Assembly (NCBI GenBank): GCA_945860255.1
Contig: CAMAQI010000023.1
Coordinates: 1 to 21,386 of the forward strand
From: Methylacidiphilum caldifontis
Lineage (GTDB): Bacteria > Verrucomicrobiota > Verrucomicrobiia > Methylacidiphilales > CAMAQI01
Length of the DNA stretch: 21,386 nt
Direction of reading: 5' to 3'
Shown: in pieces, positions 5,897 through 13,080 of the stretch
How positions within the stretch are numbered: position 1 is the first letter of the stretch
How the letters are laid out: the number at the start of each line of letters is the position of its first letter
The notes under the pieces: generated by a model
The model's input: only the letters and a program-made list of their open reading frames with translations
Told to the model about the DNA's origin: nothing
The model's database searches: none
Translations under genes and position numbers: made by a program

Positions 5897-6841
5897 ATGA
5901 CGTCATGGACAAGAAAAGATCTGGTTTCTTTGAGAGAGCTCTCCTCAGCGGAGATTCATTTAATCCTCGATACCGCGAGAGCCTTTAAAGAGGTTTTAAA
6001 TCGACCGATCAAAAAAGTCCCTTCTCTAAGAGGGAAAACGGTCGTGAATCTCTTTGTCGAGCCGAGTACACGGACTCGAATCTCCTTTGAGCTTGCGGCT
6101 AAGCGCTTGAGTGCCGATGTGGTTTCGATGGTCAGTGAATCGAGCTCTCTGAAAAAAGGGGAGACCCTCAAAGATACGGCCCTGAATTTGCAGGCGATGA
6201 ACGTTGATTATATCATTCTTCGGCATTCGGCAGCGGGGGCGGCTCAGTTTTTATCGGAACGTTTAAAGGCAAGTATTATCAATGCGGGGGATGGTGCCCA
6301 TGAACATCCGACTCAAGGGCTACTCGATCTTTTTACGATCCGGGAGCGAAAAGGGAACATTCAGGGGTTAAAGGTCATTATTTGTGGCGATATTCTCTTT
6401 AGCCGTGTGGCGCGATCCAATATCTGGGCCTTGACGAAATCGGGGGCGGAGGTAACGCTCGTCGGTCCGAAGACCCTTGTTCCTGAGGATTTTCGCGGGC
6501 TAGGGGTGAAGATCGAATATGATTTAGACAAAGTCCTTCCCGAGGCCGATGTCGTGATGCTTTTGCGGATTCAACATGAGCGACAACGACAGGTGATGTT
6601 TCCTTCTGTAGGGGAATATATCTCTTTGTTTGGCTTGACGAAAAACCGATTTCAAAAATGTAAATCAGATGTTCTTATTATGCACCCTGGCCCGATTAAT
6701 CGCGGAGTGGAGGTCGATAGCGAGCTCGCAGATGGTTTAAACTCCGTTATTTTGGAGCAGGTGACCAATGGGATTGCGATTCGAATGGCGGTTCTTTATT
6801 TACTAGGAGGAGGCAAAGGCCCTCAGGAGTTAGTTTCATGA
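5897..6841 (+). CDS. pyrB: Aspartate carbamoyltransferase catalytic subunit
   Basis: 314 aa. It condenses carbamoyl phosphate with aspartate, the committed step of pyrimidine synthesis. The carbamoyl-phosphate loop STRTR is at 57-61, the 80s-loop lysine in SSSLKKGET at about 82-90, HPTQ at 137-140, the aspartate-binding LRIQHERQ at about 223-230, and HPGPINRGVE at 263-272; all are intact. The start is the ATG at 5897 (MTSWTRKDLVSL), which matches where the family begins. An in-frame TTG at 5873 would add 8 residues. There is no Shine-Dalgarno sequence, but promoter-like boxes end 10 nt upstream. The stop overlaps the pyrC start by 4 bp (ATGA), implying translational coupling. No pyrI regulatory subunit is present, so it is probably a class B/C enzyme that may assemble with the PyrC protein. 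Confidence 0.96.
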   Translation: MTSWTRKDLVSLRELSSAEIHLILDTARAFKEVLNRPIKKVPSLRGKTVVNLFVEPSTRTRISFELAAKRLSADVVSMVSESSSLKKGETLKDTALNLQAMNVDYIILRHSAAGAAQFLSERLKASIINAGDGAHEHPTQGLLDLFTIRERKGNIQGLKVIICGDILFSRVARSNIWALTKSGAEVTLVGPKTLVPEDFRGLGVKIEYDLDKVLPEADVVMLLRIQHERQRQVMFPSVGEYISLFGLTKNRFQKCKSDVLIMHPGPINRGVEVDSELADGLNSVILEQVTNGIAIRMAVLYLLGGGKGPQELVS

Positions 6842-8145
6842 TTCAAAATACCAAACCCCGTGATGAGCATGCCCCCTTTTGCTTGCAAGGAGGACGAATT
6901 ATCGATCCCGCCAACGGCCGCGATGAAGAGGGGGATCTTTATGTTTTAGGCGGAAAAATCGTCGATCCGACCCAAGTTCCTCCTTCTACCCTATGGAAGA
7001 GGATCTCTGTTGTTGGAAAGATCGTGACTCCTGGATTAATCGATATTCATGTTCATCTCCGTGAACCGGGGCAGTCGGCAAAGGAGACCATTGCCTCCGG
7101 AACCAAGGCAGCGGCCGCGGGAGGATTCACTTCGATCGTCGCGATGCCTAATACCAACCCCCCCGTTGATGGACCGAATACGATTGCTTGGCTTCTCGAT
7201 CGGATTGAGAAAACAGCTCTTGTGAATGTTTTTGTCACCGGCTGTATCTCCCAAAAAATGCAAGGAGAGCTTCTGGCTCCGATCGGTTCGATGAAAAAGG
7301 CGGGGATTGTTGCGATCACTGATGATGGTCATTGTATTCAAAATAATGAACTGATGCGCCGTGCTCTTGAGTACGCATCGATGCTTGATCTTCCGTTATT
7401 TGATCATTGCCAAGATTACTCCCTGACCTCAGGTGGGGTGATGAATGAAGGGTATTGGAGTACGGTTTTAGGATTAAAGGGATGGCCTGCACTTGCTGAG
7501 GAGATTATTGTCGGTCGAAATATTCTTTTGGCGGAAATGACACAGGCAAAAGTGCACTGCCAACATCTTTCAAGTATTGGATCGATTCGCTTACTTCGCG
7601 AGGCAAAAGAGCGTGGGATTTCGATTTATGGAGAGGTGACTCCCCATCATCTTTTTCTGACCGATGATAGTATTCAAGGTTACAACACGAATTTTAAGAT
7701 GAATCCTCCCGTTCGGACCAAGCGGGATCAAGAGGCCCTTAAGCAAGGCATTGCAGATGGAACGATCGAGATTCTTGCAAGTGATCATGCCCCTCACTGT
7801 ACTTATGAGAAAGAGGTTGAGTTTGATCAGGCTCCCTTTGGTGTTTTAGGACTTGAGACGGAACTGGCGATTTACATCAAAACGTTGATCGATGAACAAG
7901 TGATTGACTGGAAACGAATGATTGCGATGTTGACCGTTAATCCTGCGAAACTTCTAAAACTAGAGAAAGGAACCCTTTCCTTTGGAGTAGATGCAGATAT
8001 TACGGTCATTGATCCAGAGTTGGAGTGGATGATTCGAGCGGAGGAGAGTCTCTCTCTTTCAAAGAATACCTGCTTTGATCAAGTGTCGGTGAAAGGAAGA
8101 GCGGTCAAAACTTTTGTAAATGGAAATTTGATTTGGAGCATTTGA
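6838..8145 (+). CDS. pyrC: Dihydroorotase, type I
   Basis: 435 aa. It cyclises carbamoyl aspartate to dihydroorotate. It is an amidohydrolase with every metal ligand present: H71 and H73 (DIHVHLR), D163 (TDDGH), H190 (FDHCQD), H243 (CQHLSS) and D316 (SDHAPH). This marks an active enzyme rather than the inactive PyrC-like subunit (PyrC') found beside some pyrB genes. The substrate loop REPGQ follows the HxH, and NPAKLLKL at about 368-375 is typical of the C-terminal part. The N-terminus carries about 12 extra residues before the small beta domain. ATG at 6838 overlaps the end of pyrB. Allantoinase and hydantoinase are related, but the operon context and motifs favour dihydroorotase. carA begins 7 nt after the stop. 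Confidence 0.96.
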   Translation: MIQNTKPRDEHAPFCLQGGRIIDPANGRDEEGDLYVLGGKIVDPTQVPPSTLWKRISVVGKIVTPGLIDIHVHLREPGQSAKETIASGTKAAAAGGFTSIVAMPNTNPPVDGPNTIAWLLDRIEKTALVNVFVTGCISQKMQGELLAPIGSMKKAGIVAITDDGHCIQNNELMRRALEYASMLDLPLFDHCQDYSLTSGGVMNEGYWSTVLGLKGWPALAEEIIVGRNILLAEMTQAKVHCQHLSSIGSIRLLREAKERGISIYGEVTPHHLFLTDDSIQGYNTNFKMNPPVRTKRDQEALKQGIADGTIEILASDHAPHCTYEKEVEFDQAPFGVLGLETELAIYIKTLIDEQVIDWKRMIAMLTVNPAKLLKLEKGTLSFGVDADITVIDPELEWMIRAEESLSLSKNTCFDQVSVKGRAVKTFVNGNLIWSI

Positions 8146-8152
8146 GGAGACT

Positions 8153-9337
8153 ATGAAAAAAGCGATATTAGCATTGGAAGATGGAACCTTATTTCATGGA
8201 ATTTCTTTTGGATCTGAGAAAGAGAGCCTTGGAGAGGTTTGTTTTAATACCTCAATGACAGGATATCAGGAGATTTTGACCGATCCTTCCTATCGGGGGC
8301 AGATTATCACCATGACTTATCCTCATATTGGAAATTATGGAGTCAATGATCTGGATGTAGAGTCAGATCGCGTTCAAGTTTCTGGCTTTGTGGTTCGGGA
8401 GCTTTCCCCAAGAAAGAGCAATTGGAGAGCGCTGGAGTCCCTTGATGACTACTTGAAACGGTATGAGGTTCCTGGGATCTCTGGAATTGATACCCGTGCG
8501 CTCACCAAGCATCTTCGCACTCACGGAGCGATGCGAGGAGTGATTACAACGGAAAAGATTTCTGATCTCGCTGCCGTTGATAAGGCAAAATCCTTTAGTT
8601 ATGTCGGCCGTGATTTTGTTCAGGAGGTCACCTGTAAGGAGCCTTATCTTTGGGATGCGGATGGTCAACTGAGCCGAAAATGGTCTTTAGTCCAAGGGAC
8701 ACGACCTCTCAATGCCCCTCTTCCCAAGGGAGAGGACTATCGAGTGCCGTTGCCTCCGGTGAAGTATAAAATCACTGCCTATGACTTTGGAATTAAGTAT
8801 AATATTTTACGTCGACTCCGTCAGCACGGATTTCAAGTCAAAGTGGTTCCTGCCAGGACTCCTGCCTCGGAGGTTTTAAAGGATAATCCGGATGGAGTTT
8901 TTTTATCGAACGGCCCTGGCGATCCAGAGGCATTGATCTACGCTCATGACATTGTCAAAGATCTCTTAGGGAAAAAACCGATCTTTGGGATTTGTTTAGG
9001 GCACCAAATTACGAGCTGTGCATTGGGAGGGAGAACCTTCAAATTAAAGTTTGGACATCGAGGGGGAAATCAGCCGGTGAAAGATCTCGTGACGGGACGA
9101 GTCAATATGACCTCTCAAAATCACGGATTTTCAGTCGATCCGGATTCACTTCCGTCCAAAGAGGTTAAAGTCACTCAAATCAATTTAAATGATCTGACTT
9201 GTGAAGGAATTACTCATCTGAAATATCCTCTTTTTACTGTTCAATATCATCCTGAGGCCTCTCCAGGACCCCATGATACGACTTATTTTTTCGAACAGTT
9301 TGGTAAAATGATTGAAACTGGGAAGCCATTGCTTTAG
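8153..9337 (+). CDS. carA: Carbamoyl-phosphate synthase small (glutaminase) subunit
   Basis: 394 aa. It hydrolyses glutamine and channels ammonia to the large subunit, which makes carbamoyl phosphate for PyrB and for arginine synthesis. The N-terminal CPSase small-chain domain (about 1-150) has the signature GEVCFNTSMTGYQEILTDPSY at 27-47. The C-terminal class I amidotransferase domain has the nucleophile Cys281 in GICLGHQ, and the His366/Glu368 pair in YHPEASPGPHDT. GAGGAG sits 3 nt upstream of the ATG, overlapping the pyrC stop region. carB, the synthetase subunit, is not in the window and must lie elsewhere. The FHA gene follows after 9 nt. Confidence 0.97.
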   Translation: MKKAILALEDGTLFHGISFGSEKESLGEVCFNTSMTGYQEILTDPSYRGQIITMTYPHIGNYGVNDLDVESDRVQVSGFVVRELSPRKSNWRALESLDDYLKRYEVPGISGIDTRALTKHLRTHGAMRGVITTEKISDLAAVDKAKSFSYVGRDFVQEVTCKEPYLWDADGQLSRKWSLVQGTRPLNAPLPKGEDYRVPLPPVKYKITAYDFGIKYNILRRLRQHGFQVKVVPARTPASEVLKDNPDGVFLSNGPGDPEALIYAHDIVKDLLGKKPIFGICLGHQITSCALGGRTFKLKFGHRGGNQPVKDLVTGRVNMTSQNHGFSVDPDSLPSKEVKVTQINLNDLTCEGITHLKYPLFTVQYHPEASPGPHDTTYFFEQFGKMIETGKPLL

Positions 9338-9346
9338 GATTTATTT

Positions 9347-9844
9347 ATGCCACGTCTCATCGTTCAGTCTGAAGAGCAAGCCGGTCAAATTTTTAATTTG
9401 AAAGGAGAGAGTGCTCAAGTGGGTCGAATCAATGAGAATGAGATCGTGATTCAACATAAAAGCATTTCAAGTCACCATGCGGAGTTTATTCTCGATGGAA
9501 ACGACTATTTAATCAAGGATCTTGATTCTACTAATGGAACCCGTGTGAATGGAGAGCGGGTAAAATCGGTAAAGCTCAGAAGGGGTGATTTGGTTCGGGT
9601 CGGAAATATTGAGATGATCTACGAGTCTGAGTTTGCCCCCGATGTGAAACCATTGCCCGATATTAGTCCTGCTCTTAATTTGAGTGGTTGCGGTTTTAAG
9701 GGATTGCCTGCTCACTTCAAAAATGCCTCTCTTATTCCGAAAATATTATCGGGATCAGAAAGCCAATCGATCGGATTAATTTTAGGGTGGATTGTATTTG
9801 TAAGTTCTTTGTTTTATTATACTTATAAGTTATTTTTATTTTAA
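9347..9844 (+). CDS. Membrane-anchored FHA-domain protein
   Basis: 165 aa. An FHA domain covers about 1-95: G26-R27 in VGRINENEIVI, SISSHHAEF (S41 and H44 in the conserved positions) and STNGT (N63-G64). These are the core phosphothreonine-contacting residues, so binding is probably intact. A linker rich in Pro, Ser and Asn (about 96-140) leads to a single C-terminal hydrophobic helix at about 142-162, ending in an aromatic/Leu tail, so it looks tail-anchored with the FHA domain in the cytoplasm. There is no kinase or enzymatic domain. It starts 9 nt after carA with AGGA 7 nt before the ATG, so it is almost surely translated from the pyrimidine operon transcript. The partner and role are unknown; a link to Ser/Thr kinase signalling is a family-level inference. 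Confidence 0.9.
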   Translation: MPRLIVQSEEQAGQIFNLKGESAQVGRINENEIVIQHKSISSHHAEFILDGNDYLIKDLDSTNGTRVNGERVKSVKLRRGDLVRVGNIEMIYESEFAPDVKPLPDISPALNLSGCGFKGLPAHFKNASLIPKILSGSESQSIGLILGWIVFVSSLFYYTYKLFLF

Positions 9845-9868
9845 AATATTAAAGACATAACTATTTTT
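9828..9868 (+). terminator. Weak AT-rich hairpin with T tract after the FHA gene
   Basis: AGTTAT (9828-9833) and ATAACT (9857-9862) are inverted and followed by ATTTTTT. The stem is only 6 A/T-rich pairs with a long loop, so it is a poor intrinsic terminator. It is listed because some terminator is expected here and nothing better is visible. Confidence 0.2.
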
Positions 9869-9901
9869 TACATAAAAATAAATTTTAACTACTGAATGTC
9901 A

Positions 9902-9929
9902 TTGTGTTTTTTTTATTAAAAGTTATCAT
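9902..9929 (+). promoter_or_regulatory. Candidate promoter for the beta-barrel protein gene
   Basis: TTGTGT (9902-9907), 16 nt, TATCAT (9924-9929). The -10-like box ends 8 nt before the ATG at 9938, so the mRNA would have almost no leader. The region 9845-9937 is very AT-rich, which raises the chance of accidental matches. Confidence 0.35.
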
Positions 9930-9937
9930 CAGTGATT

Positions 9938-11188
9938 ATGGATTATCGCTATTATTTTCGCTCTATTAATTTGATTTTATTGGCTCTCTTAGGGTCTGTT
10001 TTTCATTTGCGAGCTCAATCGAATGTTGCTGCAGGGACAGAATATCGTGCCCAAGAGACTCAAGGAGTTTCTGCTGCCAAGGAAACCAAGGCGCAAACGA
10101 AACGTCCGATTACCGTTACGGCTCAATTGCGAGAGGAGTATGACGATAATATTTTTACGACGAAGAAAAATAAAAAGTCACAGTTTAAGACTCTGATTGA
10201 GCCTTCGTTAATTTATAACCTTCCCTTAGAAAATACCCTTCTTTCTGCTCGATACACCTATGGGCTCACTTATTTTCCTGATCGTGGAAAAGAAGATTTT
10301 GATCACCGCCATGAGTGGATTGGTCGTATTGATCATTCCTTTTCATCTCGTTATAATGTCGATGTCCGAAATCGTCTTCGTTATACTCAAGAGCCTGATG
10401 TCATTGGGGGAGATGCCCGTGCCCAACGTTCCGACACGAGTTTTTTAAGTAATGTCGGATCGATTCAAGGAAATGCTCAATGGACTCCTAAGTTTGGGTC
10501 TGCGACTATTTTTACGAATGACTGGTTAAGTTATGATGATGTTGCTTTAGATCGCGAAATTGGCCGTATGGTTAACTCTTTGAGTCATGATTTTCGCTAT
10601 CTCTTAACTCCGACAATTACCCTCGTCGCAGGGGGGAATGCCTCTGATAATGATTACTTTTTTGCAAAGAGAGATTCCACCACTTTGAGTGGAAATTTCG
10701 GAGCTGATTACTCCTTAAGTCCTCAAATCACTGTCGGAGGGAGAGTCGGTCCTTCATTTACAGATTTAGATCAAGGAGGAAGTTACTTTAATCCTTATGG
10801 GACAGTTTTTGGAAATTGGACCGTTGGAGCGCGGACAAATGTTGAGGCAAGTTATACTCATTCGGTTTCGGAGACAGACTTTGGGACTTATTATTTGCAA
10901 GAATCAGATGTTTTTTCATTAACCGGTCGCTATCAATTTACTCAACAGTTTTATGGTCGTTTAGGAGGTCGTTTAACCCTCGGTTCCTTCGATTCTGATT
11001 TGGGTGTTGGAGCTGGAACGACAACGATTTCCGAGGATGTTTTAGGAATGGATGGGGCATTGGGTTACAAGATCTCTCAGTATGTTGATTTTGAAGCGGG
11101 GTACAGCTATAGTATCGTCAGCTCTGATTCGATCAGCCGTGAGTTTGATCGAAACCAGCTTTATCTCAGTATTCGCGGTACTTACTAA
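9938..11188 (+). CDS. Predicted outer-membrane beta-barrel protein
   Basis: 416 aa. The signal peptide (MDYRYYFRSINLILLALLGSVF...) ends at about RAQ27. A short Gln/Ala/Thr-rich segment at about 28-60 precedes a long run of alternating amphipathic strands separated by polar loops rich in Asp, Gly and Ser (for example LREEYDDNIFTT, then repeated strand pairs to the end). The chain ends in LYLSIRGTY, an aromatic C-terminal strand of the kind recognised by the BAM complex. The EYDDNIF opening is like the outer-membrane beta-barrel (BBP2/DUF-type) proteins common in PVC bacteria. Pore or substrate specificity cannot be told. The start is ATG 9938; an in-frame GTG lies at 9932. There is no Shine-Dalgarno sequence. 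It is a single gene with no close partner downstream. Confidence 0.85.
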   Translation: MDYRYYFRSINLILLALLGSVFHLRAQSNVAAGTEYRAQETQGVSAAKETKAQTKRPITVTAQLREEYDDNIFTTKKNKKSQFKTLIEPSLIYNLPLENTLLSARYTYGLTYFPDRGKEDFDHRHEWIGRIDHSFSSRYNVDVRNRLRYTQEPDVIGGDARAQRSDTSFLSNVGSIQGNAQWTPKFGSATIFTNDWLSYDDVALDREIGRMVNSLSHDFRYLLTPTITLVAGGNASDNDYFFAKRDSTTLSGNFGADYSLSPQITVGGRVGPSFTDLDQGGSYFNPYGTVFGNWTVGARTNVEASYTHSVSETDFGTYYLQESDVFSLTGRYQFTQQFYGRLGGRLTLGSFDSDLGVGAGTTTISEDVLGMDGALGYKISQYVDFEAGYSYSIVSSDSISREFDRNQLYLSIRGTY

Positions 11189-11194
11189 CATAAA

Positions 11195-11230
11195 TCGGTC
11201 AAAGACCGAAATCAATGATCTCTCTTCGGT
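11195..11230 (+). other. Competing small hairpins after the barrel gene
   Basis: TCGGTC (11195-11200) pairs with GACCGA (11204-11209) across 3 nt, while ACCGAA (11205-11210) can instead pair with TTCGGT (11225-11230). The two structures exclude each other. No T tract follows, so termination is doubtful. The rest of the gap to 11343 is AT-rich and shows no gene. Confidence 0.3.
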
Positions 11231-11343
11231 GAAAACATTCTCCTCCCCATTTCAATCTCATTGAATCCCGATTTATAAATTTTAAAAATACAGTTTATAT
11301 TGATTCAGTTGGATCTTTATTGAACTTCTGCTTGATTGAACTT

Positions 11344-11727
11344 ATGAAAAGTCAGGCCTCAAATGTTTTAGGAACCTCCCTTCAACCCTGTAGTCATCAT
11401 CCGTTGACAGGATTTTATCGTGACGGGTGTTGTCATACCGGGGCCGGAGATCATGGTGTCCATGTGGTCTGCGTTGTTTTGACAAAGGGATTTTTAGAGT
11501 TCACTCGTTCGGTAGGGAATGATTTATCGACGCCAGTTCCAGAATATGATTTTCCAGGGCTTAAAGAGGGGGATCGATGGTGTTTGTGTGTTCAACGTTG
11601 GCATGAAGCCTTTCAAGTGGGACGGGCTCCTCAAGTGATTTTAGAGGCGACTCATATTTCTGCTTTAGAGTTTGTTTCATTAGAGAATCTTCAGAAGCAT
11701 TCCTATAAGAATGAAGAGAATCGATAG
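11344..11727 (+). CDS. DUF2237 family protein
   Basis: 127 aa from the ATG at 11344 (MKSQASNVLGTSL); a TTG at 11320 would add 8 residues but is upstream of the conserved region. The sequence matches the DUF2237 pattern as I know it: NVLG-x-x-L-x-PCS near the N-terminus, GFYRDGCCHTG, HVVCVVLTKGFLEF, GNDLSTPVPEYDFPGLKEGDRWCLC and a closing LEATHISALEFVSLENL. There are six conserved Cys (PC, CC, VC, CLC), which could bind metal or form a redox site, but no function is established for the family. The protein is short and cytoplasmic. It is followed after 3 nt by the next gene, so the two are almost surely co-transcribed. No Shine-Dalgarno sequence is visible. Confidence 0.9.
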   Translation: MKSQASNVLGTSLQPCSHHPLTGFYRDGCCHTGAGDHGVHVVCVVLTKGFLEFTRSVGNDLSTPVPEYDFPGLKEGDRWCLCVQRWHEAFQVGRAPQVILEATHISALEFVSLENLQKHSYKNEENR

Positions 11728-11730
11728 GTC

Positions 11731-12999
11731 ATGAGTGAAGAACGAATTCCGAAAGTGACTTGGGGAGAGTTTCAATCCCAACTTCCCGATCAAACTCTTT
11801 TTGATGGGAAGGCGTGGCGATCATCCCCAACGCCACTCCAACTTTCAGAGAAACATCTTCAGCTGCTTGATCAATTAGGGCCTCTTTTATCGGCTTTTGT
11901 TCGTTCTTGTAATTTACTTTATCGTCATAGTGTGGAAGGGAGGCGACCTCAATGGATTGCACGGTGGATGGATTTTGGGAAACCCCAGGAGCTGATTGAG
12001 ATCTCCCGATCGGCGAGTTTTAAAAATGAGATCCCTCGAGTTCTTCGTCCCGACTTGGTGTTAACTGAGGAGGGGTTTGCTCTTTGTGAAATCGATTCGA
12101 TTCCCGGAGGGATTGGATTGACGGCATGGTTGCAGGAGAGTTACGCAAAATTCGGCTTTTCGATTTTTGGGGGTGATTTTGGAATGCGGGCTGGATTTCA
12201 GTCGATATTTCCAGAAGGGGAGATTTTAATTTCAGAGGAGGCCTCCGATTATCGTCCTGAATTCGAGTGGTTATGTGGCAAGGAGCGAGTAAAAAAAGCG
12301 GAACTGGGATTAGGAAGATCTCCGCAAGTCTACCGTTTTTTTGAAGCCTTTGACTGGGATAAAATTCACGGTTTGAAGGAATCTTTGCAGGAAGGAGTTT
12401 CGATGACTCCCCCCCTAAAACCGTATCTTGAGGAGAAAATATGGTTAGCTCTCTTAGGGATGAGACCCCTTCGCGATTTTTGGAGAAGGGAGCTGGGGGA
12501 GAAGGGGTTTGGAATTTTACAAAGTGTGATCCCGGAGTCTTGGGTTATGGAGTCGACCCCTTTACCTCCCCATGCGGTTCTTCCTGGACTGGGGATCCAA
12601 GATTGGAACGAATTAAAAACGATGAGCCAAAAGGAGCGAGAGCTCGTGGTTAAAGTTTCCGGATTTTCCCCTTTAGCTTGGGGATCGAGAGGGGTCTGGA
12701 TGGGGTCAGATCTTTCAACAGAGGAGTGGGCGGTGGTGGTGGATGAGGCGCTACGTTCTTTTGAGAGTGCGCCTCGGCTTCTACAACGATTTGTGAAAGG
12801 GGCCGCTTTTCCTTTTCCGTATTGGGATGAAAAGGGGGAGGTCATCGAAATGAAAGGTCGGGCTCGAATTTCTCCTTACTATTTTTTGACTGAGGAGCAG
12901 GTGGTGGTGGGGGGGGCTTTAGCGACGATTTGTCCATTAGACAAAAAGCGGATTCATGGAATGAAAGAGGCGATCTTAGTTCCCGTTTCAGGAAAGTAA
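11731..12999 (+). CDS. Conserved hypothetical protein, possibly ATP-grasp-like
   Basis: 422 aa, cytoplasmic, no signal or membrane helix. Segments that look conserved are RPDLVLTEEGFALCEID followed by SIPGGIGLTAWLQ (about 105-134), ELVVKVSGFSPLAWGSRGVW (about 306-325), LLQRFVKGAAFPFPYWD (about 351-367) and GGALATICPLDKKRIHGMKEAIL (about 392-414). A glycine-rich 'CEIDSIPGG', a VVKVSG strand with a candidate ATP-binding Lys, and a C-terminal Arg/Gly-rich strand are what an ATP-grasp or circularly permuted ATP-grasp ligase would show, but the assignment is tentative. The start at 11731 is 3 nt after the DUF2237 stop. The gene lies just upstream of glgP, separated by an 81-nt gap with promoter-like boxes. 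The substrate is unknown. Confidence 0.82.
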   Translation: MSEERIPKVTWGEFQSQLPDQTLFDGKAWRSSPTPLQLSEKHLQLLDQLGPLLSAFVRSCNLLYRHSVEGRRPQWIARWMDFGKPQELIEISRSASFKNEIPRVLRPDLVLTEEGFALCEIDSIPGGIGLTAWLQESYAKFGFSIFGGDFGMRAGFQSIFPEGEILISEEASDYRPEFEWLCGKERVKKAELGLGRSPQVYRFFEAFDWDKIHGLKESLQEGVSMTPPLKPYLEEKIWLALLGMRPLRDFWRRELGEKGFGILQSVIPESWVMESTPLPPHAVLPGLGIQDWNELKTMSQKERELVVKVSGFSPLAWGSRGVWMGSDLSTEEWAVVVDEALRSFESAPRLLQRFVKGAAFPFPYWDEKGEVIEMKGRARISPYYFLTEEQVVVGGALATICPLDKKRIHGMKEAILVPVSGK

Positions 13000-13021
13000 C
13001 CGACAAAGCTTGGCTCTTTTC

Positions 13022-13050
13022 TTGCTACGCCTAGAGAAGTTGCCTAAAAA
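13022..13050 (+). promoter_or_regulatory. Candidate promoter for glgP
   Basis: TTGCTA (13022-13027), 17 nt, TAAAAA (13045-13050), 30 nt before the start codon. AGGG lies 6 nt before the ATG at 13081. A competing pair TTGGCT (13010) with TAGAGA (13032) is also possible. Confidence 0.35.
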
Positions 13051-13080
13051 GAGAGAGACTCATTAACCAAAGGGAATTAA

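Noticed and set aside
11320..11343. TTG start for the DUF2237 protein
   Set aside because: The added residues lie outside the conserved region, and the ATG at 11344 gives the usual short leader before NVLG.
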